Assembly (NCBI GenBank): GCA_963969495.1
Contig: OZ018317.1
Coordinates: 32,341,003-32,405,002 of the forward strand
From: Ceratothoa steindachneri
Lineage: Eukaryota; Arthropoda; Malacostraca; Isopoda; Cymothoidae
Direction of reading: 5' to 3'
DNA: 64,000 bases
Part shown: one piece after another, positions 11,124 to 22,400 of the stretch
How positions within the stretch are numbered: the stretch's first letter is position 1
Layout: each line of letters starts with the position of its first letter
The notes under the pieces: model-generated
What the model was told of the DNA's origin: nothing
The model's input: only the letters and a program-made list of their open reading frames with translations
The model's database searches: none
Position numbers and translations under genes: made by a program

Positions 11124-11130
<7 letters not shown>
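10945..11130. repeat. long hairpin, about 80-bp arms and 26-bp loop
   Basis: The left arm 10945-11023 (atatgtaaataaaaccactg ... catgccagc) and right arm 11050-11130 (gctggcatgacaaactccat ... tttacatat) pair over almost their whole length with few mismatches. The loop is about 26 nt. (TA)n tracts lie on both sides. It could be a small foldback/MITE element or terminal sequence belonging to the neighbouring Penelope-like element. I see no coding content. Confidence 0.75.

Positions 11131-11175
<45 letters not shown>
11131..11175. repeat. (TA)n microsatellite
   Basis: A long, nearly perfect TA run directly follows the right arm of the hairpin. Confidence 0.9.
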
Positions 11176-11181
<6 letters not shown>

Positions 11182-13292
11182 ATCCAAAAATTATATTATT
11201 ACTATTGGGAGGTTAAGGAAATTCCATGATACTTTTTGCTTTAATTGATTGGAAAAAAGAAACAAAAAAGTAATTAGGTACAATAAAGCAAGGTGCAGAA
11301 TGCACCCTGCAAATAAATTATTAGATATTCCAATAATATTTACATAAAAGACGCATTTTACCTTCAAGGAGAGCAGGTGCTATATTGTACACATTTAAAT
11401 TAAAGCAAGTGACTTAAGCATAAGATCACCATAAAGGATTAAGCAAAAGGGAAACACGAATACTCATCAACAATAATTAAGAAAGTACTTGTTCTGGGAA
11501 GTTGAAATCTATGGACAACTGATTGAATGGGTCAAGAGCTTGAATGAGATCTTGCCCCTTTAGACTATGGTACCGAGGCTTAAGTCTGTGGTAGCCACAC
11601 AAAATGCAGCATTCGAGCAACACTTGGTTGACAGAAACGGATGTAACTCATGCTCGCTAACGATACTATTTTATTAATGCTTGATAAAGATACTAATTAA
11701 TGCTTATTAAAGATAGTATTTTAATCTTGGATATTTTGCTAAAGTTCTTCTCTTCACATGATGGAAAAATAGTTGAATGCAAATGAAAGCGTCTTTTTAA
11801 GAGTGACTCTTTTATTATTACAAGTACAGTTAAAGTAAAAGACAAAAAAACAACCCATCTTTCATTTGCATTGAACTATCAATGTGTACACTATGCTAAT
11901 ACTACAAAGATAGTATATAGATTGAGAAAGGGAGGGAATAAGTAAGGATATTAAGATTGGTTGGCCAAAATATTTTTCAAAGCATGTTTTTAGACCTTTC
12001 ATATTTATTATTTAAAATTAAGAAGCAGAACCAATGAGAGCAGCAGACCATTTGGGGGAGAAAGGGGTTCTAGAAATGTTAACTGTAGTATGGTTTCTTA
12101 TATTACACCCTTTGAGACTAATTTTTTTTTTTTATTATTTTTCAATAAAACTCCTAGAATATATTTAATAATAAACTTAATTTACTTCTGTGGTAAAGTT
12201 TTAACTGACCTAAAGGAAAGTGGGTTCCTCCCCCCGTTCCCCCCTGCGTAGCAATTTGGTGAACACAAAGTTTTCTACTTGGTGACTACTTAGGAAGCAT
12301 CCTAAGTTGCTGCTGTCCATCAGACAGATCTAAATCACCTTCCTTAAACTTACTGAACCATGAGCACTATAAAGAAAGAAAAAAAAGCTACATTAAGATA
12401 CATCTAACCCTGTTCTTTATTGCATGTGTTACATCATTGCCTTTGCAAAATTGCATTGCATATCATGCCACTTTTGTCATTCATGGGTTATCTAACGCAA
12501 TAAAAGAAAAATGTGACTTAAATCAACCAGAACCACATTCAAACTATCTGAATAAACCTTTAAACCTAATAACTTCTCTGTGCCATGACTAAACTCTAGA
12601 CTTGAAAATGCAACATTACTTTCCAGTAGCCCCATTATTTTGCAACTTGCTTTGATTCCATTGCATTACTCTACTCAAATGACTCTCCACATGAATTTGG
12701 ACTCGTCTTCCATTGCACTCAAACTGCTTAATTCACTTGCTCCCATCTTATATTTTCCTGACTGTCCTCTCCCAGTAATAGGTACCTTGTTCCTTATTTT
12801 TTATTCTATATCCTAACCATACTACTCAATATGTAATATTTAAATGTCCACCCCCTCATATTTACAAGGTGTATGTATATATATCTTCATTGCGCATTGG
12901 GGACAACCTCTTGAAGAGTTATTATAGAATCTAGATTAGCAAACCCCTTTTGATCTCTTATAGTTATATGGAAAGTGAGTTTTGTTATTCACTCTTGCAT
13001 ACTTTCAACCCATTGTCACATTGCCAACTTTGCTTTCTTTAAAAATCCCTGTTCAGTTTTATGGTGGGAATATTCTTAGCTTATTCTAATAATACTCCCC
13101 TAACCCCTATATGGATGGAGATTGATATTCAATCTGAAAATTCAGGGAAAATAAGGAAATTATCTTGGTTTCAAAGATTTACTGTATAGTGTTCATATTT
13201 TCCTAGATCTTTGTAACTAAATTAATGCAGGGTTGCTTTTTATGTGGGTATCTTGAAACTGAATTATGACGCTCCTTTCCCCACCCCTTCAG

Positions 13293-13540
13293 CTAACCTA
13301 GGCCATTCTGTGAATGACAATGAGCACTCAAGTGCAGGTTTTGAAGCCCCAGAGGGAAATGCCATAACCACCATCACTTCAAGTTCAATGACCTCAGCAC
13401 CCCATCCAAGGAAGGATCAGGCCCTCCTCAATATGAATGTCCCCTCTTGCGTAAGCAAAGTGGAGGACTCAAAAACCGGTGGGAAATTCTTGTGCAATCC
13501 GTGCCAGGCGCACTGTAATTCGGACATACAGTTGTCGCAG
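13293..13540 (+). CDS. Cassette 1 exon C: Ser/Thr-rich linker and first half of zinc finger 3
   Basis: The acceptor is ccccttcag ending at 13292, and the donor gtaagg starts at 13541. The exon is 248 nt. Two bases complete the split Ala codon (G from exon B plus CT), then 82 codons follow and it ends in phase 0. The first 60 residues are a Ser/Thr/Pro/Asn-rich linker. The end, KTGGKFLCNPCQAHCNSDIQ, holds the two zinc-binding Cys of finger 3, whose His residues lie in exon D. The KTGGK(F/Y)LC block is conserved in the paralogous exon at 47948-48219. Confidence 0.85.
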
Positions 13541-13647
13541 GTAAGGCTCCTGTTATTTTGACCACTGGCCATTTTGCTGAGGGTTGGGCAGTCATTGTGG
13601 CAAGCCATCTGTGATACTTCACAGGCCTCCTTCCTTCTCTCCCACAG

Positions 13648-14301
13648 CACCTGTCATCGAAGAAGCACCTGGACAAGGTGAGTGGCAAGAGGAGGCTGCC
13701 CACCAGGGGGGCTGGCCGGGGCATTGGGCAGGGCTGGAAGGGCAACAACACCTTCGGACGAGCTCAAGGGGCAAGTGCCAGTCAGTGTGGATGCGAAACA
13801 CCGGGCCAAGCCTCTTGCTCTGCAGCTGGGTACCCACAGTCGCCCTACCCGGGTTCGAGTGTCTCATCGAGCTGTGATAGCTATGGCTTGTCCTCACTGG
13901 GCCGTGGGGCTGTAACATCAGATTACAGTAGTGGGGGGTATGGGGGTCGGTCCAGTGGTAGAACCAGAGGAGGCAGCTACAGTCAGAGTTTGGTTCACCC
14001 CAGGACAGACAACTATGTCCGTCCAGAGCCTTATACCCGAACAGATGTGAACTATGGGCGGGGTGCCTCCTATGGACGGACAACTGTTGATCCATACACA
14101 CAGGCAGACTATAGCAGTGCTGACTACCGTCCGGAGGATCTGGCTGCATATTGCCGGCAGCCCCCACCAGCTGCTGACAATATTCACCAGAACTACGGCA
14201 CCTCGCAAACTCTGGGAGGGCATGTTGGGGGCCGAGCTTATTCGTTTGCTTACACGCACCCTATCACTCCAAGCTTTATGTCAGGTGGAAGTGTTCTGTA
14301 G
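13648..14301 (+). CDS. Cassette 1 exon D: rest of zinc finger 3 and Gly/Tyr-rich C-terminus
   Basis: The acceptor is tcccacag ending at 13647. The exon is read in phase 0 for 217 codons to TAG at 14299-14301. It opens with HLSSKKHLDK, which supplies both His ligands of finger 3, then a basic KRR patch. A low-complexity tail follows, rich in Gly, Tyr, Ser, Arg and Asp, with DSYGLSSLGRGAV as its best conserved block. It ends YTHPITPSFMSGGSVL, close to the end of the paralogue (FVSGGTIL). Such tails are common in RNA-binding, condensate-forming proteins. The intron before it is only 107 bp. Confidence 0.85.
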   Translation, partial: HLSSKKHLDKVSGKRRLPTRGAGRGIGQGWKGNNTFGRAQGASASQCGCETPGQASCSAAGYPQSPYPGSSVSSSCDSYGLSSLGRGAVTSDYSSGGYGGRSSGRTRGGSYSQSLVHPRTDNYVRPEPYTRTDVNYGRGASYGRTTVDPYTQADYSSADYRPEDLAAYCRQPPPAADNIHQNYGTSQTLGGHVGGRAYSFAYTHPITPSFMSGGSVL

Positions 14302-16048
14302 GAGGGCGCCTTAGCTTGCTCACGTATTTCTTCAGTACATTCTAGAATGCTGAAGGAAACTCTTACTCCCCACTCTCATTCTCTTCTACTCCCCCGAGTT
14401 CCTGTTTCTCAATCTGCTGATATAGAATCCCAATATACTACTACTTTTTCAACCAATTCCCGGTTGATTTTAAGAATGAGCGTGTAGTGTTTATTGCTGT
14501 TGTACGTACATTTGATATTATAAACAATTTTACTGAAGATAAAGTTAGCATCAATTTTAGGATGGATATTTATAGGTGCATAAAATTTCTCTGAAAGAAA
14601 TAAAGTTTTTGAAGGAATTTTAACTGTATTTACGATCTCTCCTGCCATACTGTGTTTGGCATTGATTTTATCTTTAGTTGTAGATAGAACATAGTTTCTA
14701 ATGGTCATTTTGAGTTTTTACTAAACACAGAAATGGCTTGTATAGTCTTTTCTGTATAATTGTTTATAATAAAGTTGAACAATTAATATATTTCATTTTA
14801 ACCTTTATCATGAGGGGAAGGATTTGAAGGTTGAGATGGGTAGTCTTAAACCAAGTATGCGTGTGTGCCGTCATCCATATCTGTGCAGCTCTTAAACCTT
14901 AAATGCCACCCACAAGAATCTAGACAAAGAAAGATAGATGTATATGTCTGCAGAAACGATTGTCTAATGTGCAGAAACTGCAGCAATCAAAGTTTTGATT
15001 TTGCTCTGAGACCATCCCATTGCCCAAGGTAGGAAGGACCGGGTCTTATCGTTTTAGTTGCAAGTTTTCTTTTTCAGTGTGAATTGTTCACATACTCCAA
15101 TCACAACCTTTCGTATATTTTGATGCAAGATGTTATTTATGATCATTTGGGCACATTTAATTGTTAAGGGTTTTTAAAAAATATTAATCACAAGGTCTTT
15201 AGTTTTTACAATTTCTAAATCACTAAACAGCCAAATGTCTTTTGTAGAATTTGGAGGGAGGATTTTATTTATGTTGGGGTCCAACTTTTCCTCACATCAC
15301 TATGGATAAAGATACTAAATAGTTTAGAATGTTGACAATTCATTAAAATACAAATAATGGGACAAAGCTTGTCTGTTTATCTGTTTTATTGGACTAAATT
15401 GAAAATATGGTAATCTGTGTTAAAATACCACTATTGTGTTGTCTTGTTCCTTTGTGCAAAGGAAAATAACTAAAATATTACTTGTTGTCATAAGATTTGT
15501 GCCATTTCACCATTTATACAAAGACAAAGGTAGTTTGTCTTTCTTTGGTTGAGTTATAATATATGGTTTGTTAAATATAAATTAAAGTTTAGTTTATCTT
15601 GCATTCTTGGAAAAGCGCATGATGAAAAAGGCTTGTTTTCATGTTTATGTCATTATATCTTAAGTCTGATTTTCAAAGTAATATAGCAGATTGTATTAAT
15701 AACTGTGGTGTTTCCACTTCAGATGGGACTATTTATTCCAGCAGTTTTTTATTAAAATCTTAAAAGTTTTGAAATTTTTGGTTGGTAAATGGTATAATAT
15801 TTCCGCCCTCATCTTGTCAAGTTTTAGAACATGTGTAAATAAGGTTTGAGGTTTAAAGGGCCAAATTAGTGTGTCTATGGATATATAGGGGTATTTTGAA
15901 GTTGACTACTACCATTGTGACATGCATGGGGGTTTTGTGGGCCTTCTTAACCCCAATCAAATTGCAATTCAAGGTAAATACTGATTTAAGAGTTTGTTTT
16001 GTATTCTGTAGTGATTGGAAAACACTACTAAGATGAGATCTTTTTCAG
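14302..16048 (+). other. 3' UTR of cassette 1 and gap to cassette 2
   Basis: No exon with start codon was recognised between the stop of cassette 1 and exon A of cassette 2. The gap is AT-rich with no named repeat. If the two cassettes are separate genes, the promoter and first exon of the second must lie here or be shared with the first. A minus-strand open frame at 14409-14708 has no recognisable motif and lies in the 3' UTR. Confidence 0.5.
14768..14773 (+). promoter_or_regulatory. candidate poly(A) signal of cassette 1
   Basis: An AATAAA hexamer lies 467 bp after the stop codon, within A/T-rich 3' sequence. Another AATAAA-like site lies near 14600. Either could end the transcript, and which is used cannot be told from sequence. 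Confidence 0.4.
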
Positions 16049-16138
16049 ATGGTTCTCTATTGCGATGTCTGTTATATACCTTTTACATCCGAAGTTCTAT
16101 TAGATAGCCACCTTATGGGAGCCAAGCATAAGAGGAAG
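16049..16138 (+). CDS. Cassette 2 exon A: U1/matrin-type zinc finger 1
   Basis: The exon is 90 nt between a tttttcag acceptor (ending 16048) and a gtgagt donor (16139). It encodes MVLYCDVCYIPFTSEVLLDS, then HLMGAKHKRK, a C-x2-C-x12-H-x5-H finger. The ATG at the exon edge is probably not an initiator, because the paralogous exon starts with a Gly codon at the same place and both follow strong acceptors. An upstream coding exon ending in phase 0 is expected. Confidence 0.85.
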
Positions 16139-16432
16139 GTGAGTACTATATAATTAACATGTTATTATTTCCTGTATAGTTGTATCTTTTATTTCTTTAT
16201 ACAAGAGTATGGATGTAGTTTTTATTCTGTGCCCTTTACATTTATTTACTTCTATTCTTTCACTATTATTTTATTTTTTAAATACAAGGCCACTCAGATA
16301 TTGTTTGACCATGTCATTTTTTTCATGAGAGATGGAGGAAAGGTGGAGTTTATAAATGCTGAAATATGCTCTTGATAGGCTTTTCTGTCCAAGTTTAATC
16401 ACTTGTAATAACTAATATTTCTATATTATCAA

Positions 16433-16556
16433 CCCCGTAAGGGGCGCAGCAATTTGCCATCCTGGCCCCCGTGCTGACAGGATCCAGCGCTCCGTCCGGC
16501 CCTAGCTTATCCACTCATCCTTCCTTCAGATAGCCTGTATTTCTCCCCTACTTCGT
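16433..16556 (+). mobile_element. LINE 5'-end fragment, 124 bp
   Basis: The fragment starts CCCCGTAAGGGG, like every other 5' end of this family in the window, and runs through gatccagcgctccgtccgg to ctacttcgtc. It then breaks off where a second 5' end begins at 16557. It is either a truncated copy or a partial tandem repeat of the 5' UTR, as seen in LINEs with monomeric promoters. Confidence 0.75.
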
Positions 16557-17004
16557 CCCCGTAAGGGGTGCGGCGATTTGCCACTCTGGCCGCCGTGCTG
16601 ATGGGATCCAGCGCTCCGTCCGGCCCCAGCTTAGCCTCTCTTCCTTCCTTCAAAACACTTGTTTCCTCTCTTTTCACACAACCTCTCCCACAACTTTCTC
16701 TGGTCAGCCTCTAATTTCACAGGGTAGATGCTGACCTTCCTTTCAGCCAACCGTCCCGCATCGGGGCTGAGGGGGTGGGGGACAATGTTCCCTAACCCCT
16801 GAGCTCCGGTCTGGGGTGGCTGGTTTTTAACTACCTGCTTCATCCCCACCCATACCTTCCTCACATCCCTTTTCCTCTCCTCTTCACAATCTATTAATTT
16901 TTACGCCGTGTCCAAGGTGGAGCCGCCATGCCGAAGGACTGCCAGGCCACCAGGCGGGAGGGGTGGTCCCAAATGGCTGCGCCTGGCTCTGCCGGGCTTG
17001 TAAG

Positions 17005-17037
17005 CACCTCTCGCAGTGCGGGCTACTGCGAGAGGTG
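17005..17037 (+). promoter_or_regulatory. 5' leader hairpin of LINE copy 1 (13-bp perfect stem)
   Basis: 17005-17017 (CACCTCTCGCAGT) pairs perfectly with 17025-17037 around a 7-nt loop, ending 36 nt before the ORF1 ATG. A second hairpin (16981-16997, gcctggc/gccgggc) lies just upstream. The stem is kept at 25372-25404, 26654-26686 and 39587-39619. In the 25372 copy one C-G pair has become T-A. Confidence 0.75.
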
Positions 17038-17073
17038 TGCGCGATTGCATCCTGTGTTTAAAAAAGGGTCACC

Positions 17074-19484
17074 ATGCCCAATGATGATAAAAAAAAACAA
17101 ACCCAACCCTCAACTTCCCCTGTTCCATCGACGGAGCCGCCCTCGGGCAGCTCCAGCAAAAAAATGGAGGTTCCTCCCCCTGTGCAAGCACAGGGGACCC
17201 TCCATATTTCTCTAACCGGGAGGCTTACTCCTCTCCTTCGCCTACGGGTGCAGGGGACTCCCCCTCACCCCCTTCTCTGGAGGTGCTTTCGGGCACCTCC
17301 CTTTTCCCAGCGGCAGTCCCCTCTTTTCTTTCCAAGGGGACTGCCAAGAAAGCCAGCAGGCAGCCCTTAGCCAGCCGCTCCCCATCAAAGCGGCTCGGTA
17401 GGTCAAACCCCCTTAGGGGGGAGAGGGAAGCCAGGCCCCTTCGGTCGCTTCCCTCAAAAGACTTGCTGGCAAGAATTTTAAACCTTGCTGGGGTCAAGGC
17501 CTGTGCCTCCCCACACAAGACTGGCGACACTGCCAAGGGGACCTGCGATGTCCTGGGAGGGGATGGCCAACTGGAGGCCCCTCCTGTGATAAACATGGTC
17601 CTTGAGGAGACCCAGCCTCAGACGGTAGGGCCTTCCATGGGGGGGAATTCGGGCTCGGCGCCAAGCACCGAACCCGAATCCGCCCCTATGCAAGGTCCTC
17701 CTCAAATGGCTGAGGGCTCCGAGGCAGTAAAAGGAGGGGAGGGATATCCTCCGACAGGTGCCCCCACGACAACCAGGACCTTCTACATTTCGGAGAGGGA
17801 CCTGGCTGAGGCCGGTCCATCTGGCCTGGGGGCTTCTGCCGGCGGAGGTGAGAAGCAGGTTCATTCCCCGCCCTCCTCTCCAAAAAAGAAAAAGACGAAA
17901 AAGACTCGGGGCTCCTCTCCATCCGCGGGGGCTGCGGGGACGGATGGGTCTGCTACCACTTTGGTAGGCGACCAAGCCAAGATCGGCACATCCGGCCCCT
18001 CTACCCCCTCGTGTGCAGAGCCCCTGACCAAGACTAACACCAAAAGTGCACAGGGCGGAGCCTCGATGACATCGGGGCCCCTCATTCAGAGGTTACCTGG
18101 CGTTTTCGAGCCCGCTGGCTTCAAACGCTTCCTCGTTATTCGCTCCACTGATGGCAACATGATCCATCAGAGGAGAGGATTTGCTAGTGCAATTGGTAGA
18201 GAGCCGAAGGTAACCCGTTTCTCGGACGGGAGCCTTCTGGCGAATGCGGCAAATCCCGCCGAGGCGGCCAAGATAAGTGCTCTTCGGACACTTCATGGCA
18301 CCCCGGTGAGTGTGACGCCGCACTCTACCATGAACTTTGTAAAAGGAGTAGTTTATGCGAGGGAACTCGTTGACTACTCCATAGAAGACATCACCCTAGA
18401 GCTGGCCGACCATGGGGCGGTCAAGGTCGAACGTGTGATGAGAAAACAGGGAGGGGCTTCGAGACCCACCCCTACACTCTTCGTCACGTTCGACTGTGAC
18501 AAGCTCCCTGAGTCGGTGCGTGCCGGTTGGTACCGCTACCGCGTGAAGGCATTCGTGCCACTGCCGCGGCGGTGCTATTACTGTCACCGCTTCGGCCATA
18601 CGAATCGCTCATGTAGACGTGCAAAGTCGGGGTCACCCGAAGTCTGTGTAAATTGCTCCAAGGTCGCACACGATAAGTCCAAATCGTGTGTGGCCAAGTG
18701 TATCAATTGCGGAGAGCCGCACCCTGCTTCTTCGAAGCAATGTGGTGCATATCTCCTGGAGAAAGAAATCCTGACCGTTCAGGCCCAGGATAGACTCTCA
18801 TTCCGCAAGGCTAAGGACTTGGTCCTGGCGCGCCCAGCTCTGCCTGGGACGTCATATGCCTCAGTAGTTCGAAAGGCACCCTCTGCTCCTGGCCCATCCA
18901 GGCCAACGAGCACGGTTGTTTCCGCGCCCATTCGGAGCCCTTCTGCGGGCTCTACCCAACCCGGGCGCTCCCCTGGTAAAGCTGGCAGCAAAAAGGGTTC
19001 ATACCCAGCCCCGGCTAAAACCAGGGCTCCCCCCTCTTCCCCCAGCGTGACCGTTTACCGCAAGGCGAAACGGCCACGCGCCTCCACCGAGTCGTTAGAC
19101 TCACAGGAGGCAACACCCCTGAAGATGGTCGCTAGGCCATCTTCAGGGGTTCCTAAAGCTGTCCCCCGAAAGGAGGACAGCAACAAAGGAGCTTCGGCTC
19201 CTTCGCCCACGCCCCGAGGTGGAGCGAGTGGCTCGGAGACGGTGGTTCCTCGAAAAGAGGCCCCCCCGCCTCCGAAACCGCAGCGCCCGCCTAGGGTTTC
19301 GAGGCGGAGGGAGGAAAAGACTCGCATGGCGAGCCCAACCTCCCCCAATAGGTCCTCGAAGGCGACAGCGCCTCCAGCGCTTTGTCCGGCCAACAGCGCC
19401 CGGGGTTCTGCCCCCGGGAAGCGTACGGCCATTCCCGTGAGGGTCTTCAATTCGAGGAGGGCCCCCGCGTCTCCTCCGAGCTAG
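17074..19484 (+). pseudogene. LINE copy 1 ORF1, gag-like zinc-knuckle protein (frameshifted)
   Basis: The ORF starts MPNDDKKK after gtcaccATG. A deletion of a few bases near 17215 (compare ggagaggaggctt in other copies) shifts the frame, and the long frame then runs 17283-19484. It has a Pro/Ser-rich N-terminal half, a central RNA-recognition-like region (PAGFKRFLVIRSTDG onwards), then three knuckles: CYYCHRFGHTNRSC, CVNCSKVAHDKSKSC and CINCGEPHPASSKQC. A long basic Pro/Ser-rich tail ends in PASPPS. The protein would bind element RNA in the RNP. The stop (19482-19484) lies inside the start of the ORF2 frame. Confidence 0.85.
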
Positions 19485-22400
19485 GCCTGGAGGGTATATT
19501 CCTTCAATGGAATTGCCGTGGACTCCGGGCCAACTGGGAGGAGCTGCGGAGGCTCGCCTCGTCCCGTTCCCCGTTAGCTATTTTTTTGCAGGAGAACATG
19601 CTAGGCGCGTGCCCGCTGCCTGCCCTCCCGGGGTATAAGGGTCTTGCGACCCCACCACCGCGGGATGGCGTGGCTGGGGGATGCGCGGTTTACACCCGGC
19701 ATGATGTCTCCGTTCTTCCTTTCTCTTTAGATACCTCCTTTCAGGCAGTGGCTGTGCAGCTGCACCTGGATAGGAGGTATACTATCATTTCTGCGTACAT
19801 TCCACCGTCAGCTGACTTCGACGCGGGGGACTTCCGCCGCGTCGTGGCACGGTTGCCGAGGCCCTATCTCTTGCTTGGAGATCTGAACGGCAGGCATCCT
19901 CTCTGGGGAGATTACTCCATAAATCCCAGGGGACAAGTCCTTGCCAATCTGATCGAAGAGCTTGAGATGGGTGTCCTAAACATGGATGAGTTTACGCATC
20001 ACTGTCCGAGAACCGCTTCATTTTCTTGCCTTGACCTATCTTTGTGCTCTTCGGATGCACAGCCTGATTTTGATTGGGGGGTGGTCGATGACCTCCATGG
20101 TAGTGATCACTTTCCCATTCAAATATCCTTTTCAGGGCAACTGCCGCCGAGAGACCACCTCGGTGGTGCTTGGCGCGGGCGCGGTGGCCTGCATTTCAGG
20201 AAATGACTGAATTCTCTATCTCAGTCGAGGAGTTTAGGTCGGTAGATGAGGCCGTTGAGTTCTTCTCCGGCAACCTCATCGCCGTGGGCCTGACTACTAT
20301 TCCTAGGACGTCTGGCCGTTTTGCACGCCGACCACTCCCATGGTGGTCGGCCGAGTGTGAGACGGCCCTCAAACAGAAGCGTTATGCCTACATGCGCTAT
20401 AAGCGCCGCCCGAACGATTTCACTGTCGCTGAATTTCGTCGGGCTAGGGCTAGGTTCCGGTATATTTCGAAGCACGCCCGCCGCTCTTCTTGGCGGGCAT
20501 ACGTGTCTTCACTTAACGGGAAGACCCCTTTAGCTGAGGTGTGGAAGCGAGTCAAAAGGATTCGGGGCAAGTTCTCGCAGGACCCCCCTCCCGTTCTCCA
20601 GGAGAATAGGCCTGCAATCTCGGACCCCGCGTCCGTGGCGGAATCCTTAGCGACCGCTTTCTCCGCATTCTCTAGCCGTGATGCTGCTCCGCCAGCATTC
20701 AATGCACGTCGTGATGTCGCGGAAGGCCGCCGGCTGGACTTTACCTCCAGAGGCGGAGAACCCTTCAACGACAAGTTTACTGTGAGTGAGTTGCGTTCCG
20801 CTCTCGCTTCGTGCGCGTACACCGCCCATGGTCCGGACGATGTCCCGTACGCCATGCTTCGACACCTGGGTGAGCGAGGCATGGCCTTTCTGTTAGATAT
20901 GTTCAACAGGATCTGGGTGGAAGGTTTTCTCCCAGACTCCTGGCGAATCGCTACTGTGCTCGCCTTTCACAAGCCGGGAAGAGATCACTACTCCGACCGG
21001 TTTCCGCCCAATCTCTCTAACATCTTGCGTGTGCAAGTTGATGGAGAAATTGGTAAATGTTAGATTAGCCTATTTCCTGGACAGCGGAGGCCATCTGTCT
21101 TCTGCACAGTGCGGCTTCCGTAAGTTTCACTCCACGTCGGATGCTCTGCTCCGACTGGAAAATGCCGTCTCCGAGGCTTTCCTTCGTAGACAGCACTACG
21201 CCACGGTGTTTTTTGATCTGGAGAAGGCCTATGATACCGCATGGCGATACGGTATCATGGAGACTCTCCACACGATGGGGGCAAGGGGACGCCTCCCAAT
21301 GTTTATATCTGAATTTTTGCGAGATCGTCGATTCCGCGTACGGGTGGGGGGAGCCCTCTCTGCCCCAAAGGAGCAGGAAGAGGGTGTCCCGCAGGGAAGT
21401 GTCCTCAGTGTCACACTCTTTGCCCTGAGCATCAACGGCATCACCTCGGTGCTGCCGGAAGATATTCTCGCTACGCTCTACGTGGACGACCTTTCGATCT
21501 CTTTTGGCGCGGCCCAGATGCCAACTCTGGAGCGTCGACTCCAACAGGCATTGAACCGCGTCTCTCGCTATGCCGAAGCTCACAGGTTTCGGTTTTCTTT
21601 GGCCAAGACTAAGGTGGTGCACTTCTGCCGCCATCCACGGCTTCACCCCGACCCAGATTTGTTTTTTAATGGGGTGCGCCTGGATGTGGTTGAGTCGCAC
21701 CGTTTCCTTGGTCTTGTATTCGACCGACGCCTCACCTGGGAGGCTCATATTCGCAGCCTTAGGGTCTCTTGTACCCGCGCCATGGACATTCTCCGTTCCG
21801 TGACGTTCAGCGCTTGGGGCGCTGATAGGGCTACCGCCTTACTTTTTTATCGATCCTTTGTTCGCTCGAAGCTCGACTACGGATGCGAGTTTTATGCATC
21901 CGCAGCCGAGCGTTTATTGCGGAAGGTGGATTCAATCCACCACACCGGCCTTCGCCTTGCGACCGGTGCCTTCCGCACTTCCCCCATTGAGAGCCTGTTG
22001 GTCGATGCTGGGGAGATGCCACTCGCTCTACGCCGCGTGCAGTGCATCACTCGCCTGTACGCGCGAGCCCGGCGCCTCCCTCAGTCGCCAACAGCTCTCA
22101 CTGCATCCGCAGCTGATCTCGATGGTGCCTATGCCGCCGAGAGACGCCAGTCATACCCTAAGCCCTTTGGGTTTAGGGCCAGGAAACTCCTTCGAGAGCT
22201 AGATATAGCTCTCGGGCCGGTGGCGCCCCTGGTTCTGCCCAGGACGCCACCCTGGAGGGTACCACATTTGGCTATTTGTCGCCACGCCTCTGCTCCCAAA
22301 GCTTGTACTGCGCCGGGAGTATTGCGTTCGACCTTTTTGGAGCACACATCGTGTCACGCTGGCACCGTACCAGTGTATACGGATGGCTCCAAGTCCCAAG

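Larger units (their letters stand above)
6136..13292 (+). other. Cassette 1 intron B-C (7157 bp)
   Basis: This phase 1 intron runs between GT at 6136 and the AG at 13291-13292. It holds a hAT-like MITE, a possible decapod interspersed repeat, a Penelope-like element with an inverted partner, several (TA)n tracts and a long hairpin. The open frames between 6789 and 8382 look like chance or repeat-derived frames. The stretches about 7520-9375 and 11180-13290 hold nothing I can name. Confidence 0.75.
5650..14301 (+). other. Zinc-finger cassette 1: four-exon gene model (5' end not found)
   Basis: Joining 5650-5739, 5928-6135, 13293-13540 and 13648-14301 gives 1200 nt: 399 codons plus a TAG stop, with no internal stop. 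All junctions are GT-AG with phases 0, 1 and 0. The visible protein has three U1/matrin-type C2H2 fingers: C5/C8/H21/H27, C58/C61/H74/H80 and C167/C170/H183/H189. A tail of about 200 residues rich in Gly, Tyr, Ser and Arg follows. Fingers of this spacing occur in RNA-binding proteins of the ZFR, ZNF346 and ZNF385 type and in U1C/matrin proteins, so a role in binding double-stranded or structured RNA is a reasonable inference. No DZF domain is present, so it is not a complete ZFR protein. A nearly parallel cassette follows at 16049-56015. Confidence 0.8.

Noticed and set aside
14409..14708. Minus-strand 99-codon frame after cassette 1
   Set aside because: AT-rich, lies in the probable 3' UTR and shows no recognisable motif.
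16049..16051. ATG at the start of exon A' as the true start codon of cassette 2
   Set aside because: It sits exactly at a splice acceptor, and the paralogous exon has a non-ATG codon there with the same frame, so an upstream exon is expected.
17478..17975. Long minus-strand frames across LINE gag and RT regions
   Set aside because: They recur in every copy as shadows of the + strand ORFs caused by the GC-rich composition; they carry no motif of their own.
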